Assembly (NCBI GenBank): GCA_965218235.1 | Contig: OZ244595.1 | Location: 558,001-622,000, forward strand | Source: CADCWK01 sp965218235 | GTDB taxonomy: Bacteria; Chloroflexota; Chloroflexia; Thermomicrobiales; UBA6265 | Length of the DNA: 64,000 nt | Reading direction: 5' to 3' | In this document: positions 42,945 to 51,175 of the stretch, one piece after another | Position numbering within the stretch: position 1 is the stretch's first letter | How the letters are laid out: each line of letters begins with the position of its first letter | Translations under genes and position numbers: made by a program | Notes under the pieces: model-generated | Told to the model about the DNA's origin: nothing | Database searches by the model: none | What the model saw: only the letters and a program-made list of their open reading frames with translations

Positions 42945-45275
42945 ATGAGCGACGGGCAGCGGCGTGTCGCGCGGGCCAGCCGCGTCCGGGCCGACCGGAC
43001 CGCGACGACCCCGCCCCCGACCCAGCCCCGGACGCCGGGCGTGACGGAGACCGCCACGCCGGCCCCGTCGCGCCCGGCTGAGGCTGAGAGCGCACCGCCG
43101 GCGTCCGTGACCAGTCCAGCCGCGAAGGCCACCAGGGCCACGACGAAGCGGCCAGCGAAGGCTCCGGCGACCTCGGCCAAACCTGTCGCCGGGGTCGACG
43201 CGACGACCACGACCCAGAGCGGGACCGACACCCGCAAGCGGGGCTGGTTCTGGCACTGGAACAGCATCGTCACCCAGTTCGCTCCGCTGATCGGGCTGAA
43301 GGGCGTTGGCCTGCTCAACTCCTACACCGTCTGGACGGACCGGCGGGAGGACTCGCCGAACCGGGGCTACGCGTTCCCGTCGCAGCAGAGCGAGGCCGAC
43401 TTCTACGGTGAGGAGCGGTCCGAGCTGATCACGATCAACAAGATCCTGGTGGCGCTCGATCTGATCGAGATCCGCAAGGAGATGATCGTCAAGCCGGACG
43501 CGCAGGGGCGCCAGTGGCGGGTGCCGCACAACTTCTACCGGGTCAAGGACCACGACGACGGCTACGTCCTCAGCGCCCCGGCGGTGCTGGACGTGATCCA
43601 CCTCGCCGACCGGGACCGGAACGTCTACCGCTACCTGCGCCGGATCTTCTCGACCCGGTTCAGTCCGATCGGCTCCGAGAGCGTCTGGAACGACATCATG
43701 CCGACCCTGCGGCGGGACCCGACCTGGCAGCGGCTGGCGGCGAAGGTGGAGACCGAGGAGCGCCGCGCCAGCGACCGGACCCGGGCCGGGCACGCCGCCC
43801 GGCAGGGTGCCGCCGCGAGCACGGTCCTTTTTCCCGTGCCCACCAGCGGTGACAACCGGTCGACAAATGACACCGTCAACGACAGTGGCCTATTGTCCGG
43901 TGTCGATGGTCTACGGGTCGGTGCAACCTCTGTTGCACCTGGCAACGAAGGTGCAAGTGGCTCCGGTGGGATCGATGTCGCACCGACCAACAGTGGTTCG
44001 GGGGTGGACGTTGCCGGGAGCAACGAAGGTTCACGCCGAAAGCAGCCGAGCTCTGTTGCCGGCGCCAACGAGGCCGGGCCAACCATCGTTGCGCCAACCA
44101 ACACGATGTATGACCAATCTCTTTCTACTACCAGAACAACGACGGACACGGATTCGATGAATGACGACGAGACGACCGGAAAGATGACCGGAACCCGGCT
44201 CGGTCGCCGGATCGCCGCCCGGAGGACTGGCCGGTTTGGGTCCGCCAGTGACACCTCCGCCATACGGGGGCAGGCGCCGAACACCGAGTCACTGACCAGG
44301 ACGGTTTCAGTCAGTACCGAGGGTCGGCCGGCGACGGATGGGGCGGGGCCTGACGCCGGCGCGGCCGCGATCCGGGCGTTCGAGGACGCCAACGACAAGC
44401 CGTCGACCACCGCTCAGCGCCAGCTGCTGACAACCCTGGCCGGGCGGTTCGACGCGGCGGCGCGGGAATCGGCGACCAGTTCGACCGGATGGGTCTGGGT
44501 AACGGCGGCGATCTACGAGGCGGTCGAGTCGGGTAGCGCCTACGTCGCGCCGCGCCGGATCCGGGAGATCCTCGCCCGCTGGGAGCGGGAGGGTCGGCCC
44601 TCCGGCAACGACGCCGAGCCGGGTCGAGGTGGCCGCAGATCGCCCCGCGATTCTGGGCGCGCGGCCGTCAACCGCGACGACACGCCGACCCGGAGAAGTC
44701 GGGTGGCCACCGGGGCGACTCCCGCGTTCGTTCCGGGGAATACCCCGGAGCGCCAGCCGGCGGCGGTCGTGGAGCAGGGCACCGCCTCGAACAGTTCGGT
44801 GCGAACCGGGCCTCGCCGGGTCGGGAGTCAGCGGGACGCGATCCCGGGTACGCTCACGCGACCGGCTTCAGGATCGACCATCCCGGCGGTTCCGCCCGTC
44901 GCCCGGCGATCGGCTCCGACGAGCAGCACCTTCACGGTGATGGAGTGCGGACTGGCCAGCACGCAGGTCTGGTCGGCGATGCTGACCGAGCTGGCCCTCG
45001 GCGGTGAGATCGTCCGGGCCGACCTCGATGGTTGCATCCGCGGCGCCGAGCTGATCGGTCGGAATGAAGATGGAGCTTTGGTGATCGGTGCCAGCTCCGC
45101 CGTGACGCAGCGCCGGGCCAGCCGTTACCTGCCGGCCCTCCGCCGCGCGGCCGAGACGATCGTCGGCGTGCCGGTCCTGGTCGAGGTCGCGGTCCGCGGC
45201 CCCTGGCTGGCCCAGCACCCGGACCGCGGTGTCGAGACGGTTTCCGAAGCTGACCGCATCGAGTCGGGCGGATAA
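42945..45275 (+). CDS. Replication-initiator-like protein: winged helix, internal repeats, DnaA-N-like C-terminus
   Basis: The 776-aa protein starts at ATG 42945 with GGAGG 8 nt upstream. Residues about 90-240 (WFWHWNSIVTQFAPLIGLKGVGLLNSY, SQQSEADFYGEERSELITINKILVALDLIEI, QWRVPHNFYRVKD) form a winged-helix domain of the RepA/DnaD-like kind. A Gly/Ser/Thr-rich middle contains repeated VAPxN/VAGxNE units whose DNA looks like iterons. Residues about 465-550 form a helical domain. The end (VWSAMLTELALGGEIVRADLDGCIRGAELIGR to VPVLVEVAV) resembles DnaA domain I. This layout, with the adjacent ATPase, suggests an origin-binding initiator. A terminator follows at 45314. Confidence 0.8.
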   Translation: MSDGQRRVARASRVRADRTATTPPPTQPRTPGVTETATPAPSRPAEAESAPPASVTSPAAKATRATTKRPAKAPATSAKPVAGVDATTTTQSGTDTRKRGWFWHWNSIVTQFAPLIGLKGVGLLNSYTVWTDRREDSPNRGYAFPSQQSEADFYGEERSELITINKILVALDLIEIRKEMIVKPDAQGRQWRVPHNFYRVKDHDDGYVLSAPAVLDVIHLADRDRNVYRYLRRIFSTRFSPIGSESVWNDIMPTLRRDPTWQRLAAKVETEERRASDRTRAGHAARQGAAASTVLFPVPTSGDNRSTNDTVNDSGLLSGVDGLRVGATSVAPGNEGASGSGGIDVAPTNSGSGVDVAGSNEGSRRKQPSSVAGANEAGPTIVAPTNTMYDQSLSTTRTTTDTDSMNDDETTGKMTGTRLGRRIAARRTGRFGSASDTSAIRGQAPNTESLTRTVSVSTEGRPATDGAGPDAGAAAIRAFEDANDKPSTTAQRQLLTTLAGRFDAAARESATSSTGWVWVTAAIYEAVESGSAYVAPRRIREILARWEREGRPSGNDAEPGRGGRRSPRDSGRAAVNRDDTPTRRSRVATGATPAFVPGNTPERQPAAVVEQGTASNSSVRTGPRRVGSQRDAIPGTLTRPASGSTIPAVPPVARRSAPTSSTFTVMECGLASTQVWSAMLTELALGGEIVRADLDGCIRGAELIGRNEDGALVIGASSAVTQRRASRYLPALRRAAETIVGVPVLVEVAVRGPWLAQHPDRGVETVSEADRIESGG
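43920..44102. repeat. Iteron-like array inside the initiator-like gene
   Basis: Five 15-mers of the form GTTGC-N5-GCAAC or close relatives lie at 43932-43946, 43977-43991, 44010-44024, 44055-44069 and 44088-44102. Their spacings are 45, 33, 45 and 33 bp, which is a 78-bp higher period. A GGTGCAAC-CTCT-GTTGCACC palindrome overlaps the first. An AT-richer stretch follows at 44103-44160. All spacings are multiples of three, so protein repetition could also explain the pattern. Confidence 0.7.
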
Positions 45276-45313
45276 TCTCCCCAGCGGCGATTTGTCGCAA
45301 GCTAATATCGCTG

Positions 45314-45353
45314 GAGTGGTCGCCACCGGGCATGATCCCGGTGGCGACCACTC
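45314..45353 (+). terminator. Terminator hairpin after the initiator-like gene
   Basis: The stem GAGTGGTCGCCACCGGG / CCCGGTGGCGACCACTC is perfect over 17 bp with the 6-nt loop CATGAT and is followed by TGTATTC. It lies 38 nt after the stop codon. Confidence 0.85.
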
Positions 45354-46042
45354 TGTATTCCGGCACCAAGCCCGCCGCCAATGTGACTGGCGTGAACCGC
45401 CTGTGACAGTGCGGAGCGTATGGTTGCTGAATGGTCAAGGGTGTCCCGTCTCCCAGGGAAGATTCCTTATGGTCGCCTGCAGACCGCGGCGGTTATCGCC
45501 CCGCAGGGCGATAACGGGCCCCGCCATCCACCCATCGCATCAACAGCGTCCGCTCGCGAACACCGCTACCGCCGCGGGGTCTGGCGCCGGCGGTCTGGCA
45601 CCTGCGGCCCAGCGGCGAGGCGAGCAAGACCAGCGCGGCCAGCGCAGCGTGACGCGAGAGCGAGCGCCATGTCCCGACGGAACTCGCCGCCGTAGCGGCC
45701 TTCGCCTTCGGCCGCGACCGTGCGGCGACGGGCTTTCCCGTCACCCTGACCTCCTTCCACGACATCACTGTCGGCGGGCGAGGCATGAATGGATGCTGGC
45801 ATGGTGGTTATCGAGGTCATCATTGGGGTGGCGAACCTGCTGTCGAAGGTACGGGCGACGTGGACCCGGTGCCGGTCACGCAACGCCCGTTGCGTCGGAT
45901 GACGGTGCGTATCCCCTCACTGGAACGATTACGGTCCTGATCCAACGACCGATCCCTCCGCCGATCCCCGGACCGCCATGTGCGTCATCCCGGTCAGATG
46001 ATCGATTGCCACATCGACCCCTGGATGAGAGAAGGATGCCGC
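45354..46042. other. Intergenic region with repeat family B
   Basis: No gene is supported. The segment 45492-45678 is a copy of dispersed repeat family B. The remaining sequence up to the MBL gene shows only short frames without ribosome-binding sites. Confidence 0.5.
45492..45678. repeat. Dispersed repeat family B, copy with terminal palindrome
   Basis: It opens with the palindrome GTTATCGCCC-CGCA-GGGCGATAAC (45492-45515) and ends CCATGTCCCGAC. The 20-mer GCCCCGCAGGGCGATAACGG (45498-45517) occurs inverted at 48599-48618. The end part is shared with 39709-39734. Confidence 0.8.
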
Positions 46043-46738
46043 ATGGTCCGACCCGAACTGGTTACCGAGGGCGTCTACCGCGTCGACGCGGTCCCGATCC
46101 GCAACGCGATCAGTGTCCTGCTCATCGACGGTGATGACGGCTGGACGCTGGTGGACACCGGGCTCGGCATCAGCGCCGGCCGAATCCGGTCCGCGCTGGA
46201 GACCCTCGGCGCGGGGCCGTCGGATCTGCGGCGGATCGTCCTGACGCACCATCACCCGGATCACATCGGCGGGTTGCCGGGGATCCGCGCCTGGTCGCCA
46301 GCGGCGGAGGTCTGGGCGCCGGCGGGCGAGGCGGGGATCATCGCTGGCACCCGCTCCGCCGACCCGATGCGCAACCCGTTGCTGCGGCGCGGGATGGCCG
46401 TCCGGCGCTGGCCGACCGCGCCGGTCACGCGAATGCTGGTCGAGGGCGACGACGTCGCCGGGTTCCAGGTGATCGACACGCCGGGCCACACGCGGGGCCA
46501 CATCTCGCTCCGGCGGGATGACGGCGTCCTGTTCGCGGCCGACGCGTTCGGGAACCTGCTGCCGGGCGTGCGGGTTGGCGTCATGAAGCTCCTCTGCGAT
46601 GACCCGGACCAGGCCAGGGCGTCGGCGAGCAAGCTGGCTGGCATGGATGTATCGACCGTCGTCTTCAGCCACGGCGCCATGCTGCGGTCCGGCGCTCAGG
46701 CCGCACTGCGGGAGGCGGTGGAGCGCGACCACGACTGA
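46043..46738 (+). CDS. MBL-fold metallohydrolase
   Basis: The 231-aa protein starts at ATG 46043 with AAGGA 8 nt upstream; the longer frame is rejected. The metallo-beta-lactamase motifs are complete: THHHPDHIGG (HxHxDH), DTPGHTRGHISL and FAADAFG, with the late His in FSHGAML. Such enzymes hydrolyse thioesters, lactones or phosphodiesters using two metal ions. The substrate cannot be told. The protein is cytoplasmic. It is probably co-directional with the EamA gene 160 nt downstream. Confidence 0.9.
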   Translation: MVRPELVTEGVYRVDAVPIRNAISVLLIDGDDGWTLVDTGLGISAGRIRSALETLGAGPSDLRRIVLTHHHPDHIGGLPGIRAWSPAAEVWAPAGEAGIIAGTRSADPMRNPLLRRGMAVRRWPTAPVTRMLVEGDDVAGFQVIDTPGHTRGHISLRRDDGVLFAADAFGNLLPGVRVGVMKLLCDDPDQARASASKLAGMDVSTVVFSHGAMLRSGAQAALREAVERDHD

Positions 46739-46897
46739 CGGGAGCGAGCGACGGACAGCCGGACCGGGGCGTATGATGCTCGTCTCAATGGCGGACGATG
46801 TCCCGTCAGCGGCCAGCCGGGCCACGATGCGGTCCGACCGCGCCGGTGCAGACAGGAACCGATCGATGTCGACCCATCCCGCCGCCGGAGCCGACCG

Positions 46898-47803
46898 GTG
46901 AGAATGCCAGGTTCGGCCCGCACCCTCGTCGCCCTCGCGACGACGATCATCCTCTGGGGCAGCGCCTACGTCGCGATCCGGGTGGCGCTCGACGGCTTCA
47001 GCGTTGCCGGGCTGACCGCCGGCCGGGTGATCGTCGCGGCGCTGGTGCTGGCCGTGGTCGCCCCGGTGATCGGCGTCCGGCGCCCGGCCCGCGCCGATCT
47101 GCCGCGGCTGGGCGTCTGCGGCGTCGTCGGAATCACCGGCTACCAGGCGCTGCTCAATACCGGCCAGCGGACCGTTCCAGCCGGGACCACCAGCCTGCTG
47201 ATCAACACGGTGCCGCTCTTCGCGGTCCTGCTGGCCTGGCTGCTGCTGCGCGACCGGCTCGCCGTCCGGGGCCGGATCGGGATCGGGCTTGGCTTCATCG
47301 GCGCGACGATCATGGCCCTCGGTGAGGGGGAAGGGCTTGGACTGAGCGGCGACGCCCTGCTGATCGTCGTGGCTGCGGCCTGCTTCGCTCTGTTCATCGT
47401 CCTGCAGAAGCCATTGTACCGCCGGTACAGCGGCTTCGAGCTGACCTGCTACGCGATGTGGGCCGGCGCGATCATCGCCCTGCCGCTCGTCCCGGCCCTT
47501 GCCGGCGACCTCCGAACGGCTGGCGGCCGGCCCATCCTCGCGGTCCTGTTCCTTGGCCTTGGCCCGAGCGCCCTTGGCTTCGCGACCTGGAGCTACGCCC
47601 TGGCCCGGCTCGCGGTGGCGACCACCGCGAACGCCCTCTACCTGCTCCCGATCGTCGCGATCAGCGCCGGCTGGCTGATCCTCGGCGAGCAGCCCCACGC
47701 CGTCGCCCTCGTCGGCGGTGCCATCGCCCTGACCGGTGTCATCATCAGCCGGAGCCATCCCCGGCGGGCGGTCGCTCTCCGTCCGGCCGATCAGTCCGTA
47801 TAG
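46898..47803 (+). CDS. EamA/DMT family transporter
   Basis: This ten-helix drug/metabolite transporter contains two EamA halves. The first half begins TLVALATTIILWGSAYVAIRVAL and includes NTGQRTVPAGTTSLLINTVPLFAVLLAWLLL; the second includes the matching LGLGPSALGFATWSYALARL and YLLPIVAISAGWLILGE. The 301-aa length is typical. The start is GTG 46898 or ATG 46904. The substrate, often an amino acid or metabolite being exported, is unknown. Confidence 0.93.
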   Translation: MRMPGSARTLVALATTIILWGSAYVAIRVALDGFSVAGLTAGRVIVAALVLAVVAPVIGVRRPARADLPRLGVCGVVGITGYQALLNTGQRTVPAGTTSLLINTVPLFAVLLAWLLLRDRLAVRGRIGIGLGFIGATIMALGEGEGLGLSGDALLIVVAAACFALFIVLQKPLYRRYSGFELTCYAMWAGAIIALPLVPALAGDLRTAGGRPILAVLFLGLGPSALGFATWSYALARLAVATTANALYLLPIVAISAGWLILGEQPHAVALVGGAIALTGVIISRSHPRRAVALRPADQSV

Positions 47804-48025
47804 CGCCTCCATGATGAAATGGGGCCGTTGGTTTCCTATTGGCGCGCGATGCTCGGATCGGCCGGCTGAAGATGGATGGTGACCATCGGAAGGGATGGTC
47901 GTCTGATGTTGGCAGCGATCGTCGCGATACTGCCGATTGTCAGCCCAACGGCCGAGTGGCGATGAGTGGCAATGAGTGGCGAATGAGAAGCGGGTGATCC
48001 GCTCACGACGCTGGAGGATCAGAAT

Positions 48026-48397
48026 ATGGCCAACGGACTGACCCTTGCCTCGACCGTCCTGAACAGCCCGGATCCCATCGCGCTGGGGCACTTCTACCAG
48101 CGCCTCCTCGGGTGGGAAGTCGCCGACGAGGACCCGACCTGGGTCAAGCTCGTCAACCCGGAGGGCGGGACCGGACTGTCGTTCCAGATCGAGGACACCT
48201 ATGAACGTCCGGTCTGGCCGGCCGAGGCCGGCGAGCAGCAGATGATGCTGCACCTCGACATCCGCGTCGATGACCTCGAGGCCGGCTGCGCCCACGCCAG
48301 GGCGTGTGGAGCGACGCTCGCCGACTACCAGCCGCAGGACGACGTCAGGGTTCATCTCGACCCGGATGGCCACCCGTTCTGTCTGTTCGTGGGGTGA
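48026..48397 (+). CDS. VOC family (glyoxalase/bleomycin-resistance-like) protein
   Basis: The 123-aa protein has one vicinal-oxygen-chelate fold: TLASTVLNSPDPIALGHFYQRLLGWEV, then the second beta-alpha unit QQMMLHLDIRVDDLEAGCAHARACGATL and the end VHLDPDGHPFCLFVG. The His and Glu/Asp metal positions are plausible. It starts at ATG 48026 after GGAGGATC. Close relatives are uncharacterised. Confidence 0.9.
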   Translation: MANGLTLASTVLNSPDPIALGHFYQRLLGWEVADEDPTWVKLVNPEGGTGLSFQIEDTYERPVWPAEAGEQQMMLHLDIRVDDLEAGCAHARACGATLADYQPQDDVRVHLDPDGHPFCLFVG

Positions 48398-48511
48398 CCG
48401 CTGGAGAAGCGGGGAGGTGCTGGAACAGGTCCCTCCTTGGCTCCCGTAGATCGCTCGATCTAGCTGCGCTGGTGCTCGTGGGTCTCAGATTGGGAGAGGG
48501 CCTCCCACGCT

Positions 48512-48660
48512 TGTAGGGACATCGCTTGCCTTGTCCGCCCTGTCAGGCGCCATCTGCCTGATCGGGCGTTCTCGTCGTGAACCGGTCGGTGGCGAACACC
48601 GTTATCGCCCTGCGGGGCTATGGCCACCGCGGCGGCCGGGCTCGCAAGCTTCGCCCCTAC
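48512..48660. repeat. Dispersed repeat family B, inverted copy
   Basis: It starts GTAGGGACATCGC and ends AAGCTTCGCCCCTAC, so the ends are related inverted sequences (GTAGGG...CCCTAC). It contains CCGTTATCGCCCTGCGGGGC, the exact complement of 45498-45517. Confidence 0.8.
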
Positions 48661-48689
48661 GAAAATGCCGCCCATCGCCTCCCTGAGGG

Positions 48690-48755
48690 TCTCCCCCTCT
48701 CCATCCGCCAGTGCGAAGCACGCCAGCGAGATGGAGAGGGGGTCGGGGGTGGAGC
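48690..48755. repeat. Palindromic repeat family A, copy beside the MFS stop codon
   Basis: It runs from GTCTCCCCCTCTCCATCC to GATGGAGAGGGGGTCGGGGG and TGGAGC. It ends 4 nt from the stop codon of the minus-strand MFS gene. Confidence 0.75.
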
Positions 48756-48758
48756 CCG

Positions 48759-50189
48759 TCAGTCCCCGGTCGCGGGCCGTCGCGTGGTCGGGACAAGCTC
48801 CCGGGCGCGGTGGCTGAAGGTGTAGACCACCGCGACGCCCGTCAGCAGCAGCGAGATGCCGATCGCGACGAAGGCCAGCCCGAAGCCGCCCGAGGTCGTC
48901 AGCCCGGCGACGGCCAGCGGCCCGACGAAGGCGCCCATCGACCCGGCCCCCGCCATCAGCCCGAAGACCACGCCGCGCTGCTCCGGTCCGGTCGCGTGGG
49001 CGACGAGCGCGTTGGCGGTCGGGACCAGCCCGCCGGCCGCGACGCCGAACGCCGCCTGCAGGACCAGCAGCTGCCACGACTGGGTCGCGACGGCCATCGG
49101 CAGATAGATGAAGCCGGCCGCGAAAGTGCAGGCGGTCAGGATCCGCCGGTGGCCGATCCGGTCGCCGAGGCGGCCGAAGTAGATCGAGGCGATCGCGCTC
49201 GTCAGTCCCTGGGCCCCGAGGATCAGGCCGGCCGTCTCGGCGTCGCTGATCCCGAAGGAGCCGAGTTGCGCGACGTAGAGCGGCAGGATCGGCTGGATCG
49301 CCATCGACGTCCCACGGATCACGAGCATCGAGACCACCATGATCCCGACGACCGGGATGGCGAGGATCGCCAGCTGCGAGCGCACCCCGGCTCCACGCCG
49401 GCTGTCGACCGTGGTCGTTCGGCGGACCGGCCGGAACCGCTCCTCGACGAGGAAGACGACGATCAGGAGGCCGATCACCATGAAGCCGCTGGCGACGCCG
49501 AACGTCCAGCGGTAGCCAAACTGGTTGGCGAGGAAGCCGCCGAACAGCGGGCCGAGCGACGAGCCGGAGAAGACCGACGTCTGGATCAGCCCGAGGCCGA
49601 AGCCGACCCGGTCCCGGGGGACGGTCGAGGCGACCAGGGCCGCGCAGGCCGTGACCGTGCCGGTGAAGGCACCCTCGATCAGCCGGAGCCCGAACAGCTG
49701 CCACGGCGCGGTTGCCAGGCCCATCAGCCCGATCGTGCAGGCGGCGAACAGCATCGCCCGGATGACCATCGGCTTGCGGCCGACCCGATCCGAGACGATC
49801 CCCCAGATCGGCGCCGAGATCGTCATGCAGACCGCCCCGGCCGCGGTGATCGCCGTTGCCCACCAGAGCTTGTCGTTCTCGTCCGTCAGGCCGAGATCGC
49901 CGAGGTAGTAGGGCAGGAAGGGGATGCGCATCGAGAACGCGATCAGGGCCAGGATCTGGGCGATCCAGAGCGCGTAGAGCGTCCGGCGCCAGTTCAGCGG
50001 CGGTCGCGGACCCTGGCCGTTGGCCTCCGCGCCATCGTCTCGGGCGTCGTCGTCCGGCCGGGCCGCGACCTGGGCGACACGGGCCGACAGCTGGGTTCGT
50101 GGTAACCGCTCATCGCCGCGCGGGTCGGTGCCGGGGCGGGTGATGTGGTCATCCGGGTTGGTCGGTGTTTCGGATTCCGCATCAGGCAT
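48759..50189 (-). CDS. MFS transporter, drug-efflux type
   Basis: The 476-aa protein has 12 predicted helices after a long hydrophilic N-terminus of about 65 residues. Motif A-like GIVSDRVGRKPMVIRAML between helices 2 and 3, and LGDRIGHRRILTACTF in the second half, are classic MFS loops. GLGLGLIQTSVFSGSSLGPLFGGFL is helix 5 with the antiporter motif C-like GxxxGPxxGG, which indicates drug/H+ antiport. Family A and B repeats follow the stop codon. Confidence 0.92.
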   Translation of the reverse strand: MPDAESETPTNPDDHITRPGTDPRGDERLPRTQLSARVAQVAARPDDDARDDGAEANGQGPRPPLNWRRTLYALWIAQILALIAFSMRIPFLPYYLGDLGLTDENDKLWWATAITAAGAVCMTISAPIWGIVSDRVGRKPMVIRAMLFAACTIGLMGLATAPWQLFGLRLIEGAFTGTVTACAALVASTVPRDRVGFGLGLIQTSVFSGSSLGPLFGGFLANQFGYRWTFGVASGFMVIGLLIVVFLVEERFRPVRRTTTVDSRRGAGVRSQLAILAIPVVGIMVVSMLVIRGTSMAIQPILPLYVAQLGSFGISDAETAGLILGAQGLTSAIASIYFGRLGDRIGHRRILTACTFAAGFIYLPMAVATQSWQLLVLQAAFGVAAGGLVPTANALVAHATGPEQRGVVFGLMAGAGSMGAFVGPLAVAGLTTSGGFGLAFVAIGISLLLTGVAVVYTFSHRARELVPTTRRPATGD

Positions 50190-50392
50190 AGCCGAAGCAG
50201 TGTAGCGTGTTCATTCCCGTCCGGGAAACACCGGTCCGCCGGCGGCGATGGGATCGCGTCGCCACTCGGCCGGAGCCCTCCCTTGTGCCCAGCCAGTGCG
50301 CGATGTCCGACGGTGCTTGTTACGATGCCGCCAGATCGTCATCGCGCCGCGCCGGATTCGCTTCCGCATGAGACCGCCATGAGGCAGATGCC

Positions 50393-50808
50393 ATGACCAC
50401 CCCACCGACCGGCCAGGGAATCACGCGCCGGGTCATGATCGACCACGTCGATCTGCTGGTCAGCGACCCCCGAGCCGCGACTTCTACCGCCGGGCGTTGG
50501 CGCCGCTCGGGTTCCAGGAGCTGGACCGGGGCGAGACCTTCTCGGCCTACGGCGTCGAAGGATCGGCCGACTTCGCCATCGATCTGATCGCGCCGGGCGA
50601 TCGGCCGACCTCGTCGGCCCACGTCGCCTTCGTCGCGGACTCCCGCGCCGCGGTCGATGCGTTTTTCCACGCCGCGCTGACCGCCGGCGCCCGCGAGAAG
50701 CAGGCCCCAGCCGAACACCCGGAGTACCACGAGGGCTACTACGGCGCCTTGGTCTGCGACCCTGACGGCAACAACATCGAGGCCGTCTTCCATGAGCTCC
50801 GGGGCTGA
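50393..50808 (+). pseudogene. VOC family protein gene with a one-base frameshift
   Basis: The start MTTPPTGQGITRRVMIDHVDLLVSDPRA is followed in the next frame by DFYRRALAPLGFQEL and a full VOC domain ending DGNNIEAVFHELRG. The join lies near 50478-50482, where one C in a C/G run is probably missing (GAGCCGCGAC for GAGCCCGCGAC). Without the deletion the protein would be a normal 138-aa VOC protein. It is either a recent pseudogene or a sequencing error. Confidence 0.85.
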
Positions 50809-51175
50809 TTCAGGGTGGGTTGATTTCGATGAGGATTGCGGCATTGCTTCGGTGAACGCTCTCGCCCCTGATGCCCGACCATAAATGGCTCGGGCTCAGG
50901 GACGATGTCGCTGCGAGGATCTATCAGGTGAGACTCCCACTCACGGAACCGGGACCGTTCGATGGGTGAGGGCTCCGGGAGAGGTTCGTGGTGCCTGGAC
51001 CTTTGGTCGGTGAAGTCGAATCGCGCCGGGCGTCATGCAACCGCGTTCGTCGAGACTCGCGTCATCGCTCGCGATATCGTTCCTGAGCGTGGTCCCTGCA
51101 GGGCCGCGCAGCGCCCCGCCGGGCGAAACCGGCTCCGCCGCAACCCCGTCGGAGGAACCACCGTCGACCACCAAG
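50809..51175. other. Intergenic region with a terminator
   Basis: No gene is supported. It contains the hairpin 50866-50901. A plus-strand start near 51035 looks like a signal peptide (SSLAISFLSVVPAGP) but runs into antisense of the next gene and is rejected. Confidence 0.5.
50866..50901 (+). terminator. Terminator hairpin after the VOC pseudogene
   Basis: The arms CCCTGATGCCCGACCAT and ATGGCTCGGGCTCAGGG pair with one bulge around a short AT loop. It lies 57 nt downstream of the VOC stop codon. Confidence 0.7.

Larger units (their letters stand above)
48398..48758. other. Convergent intergenic region with repeat families B and A
   Basis: No gene is supported in these 361 bp. Family B covers 48512-48660 and family A covers 48690-48755, so the region is almost entirely repetitive. 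Confidence 0.6.

Noticed and set aside
45929..48373. An 814-aa minus-strand frame across the MBL, EamA and VOC genes
   Set aside because: It is the complement of three recognised plus-strand genes and contains only low-complexity sequence.
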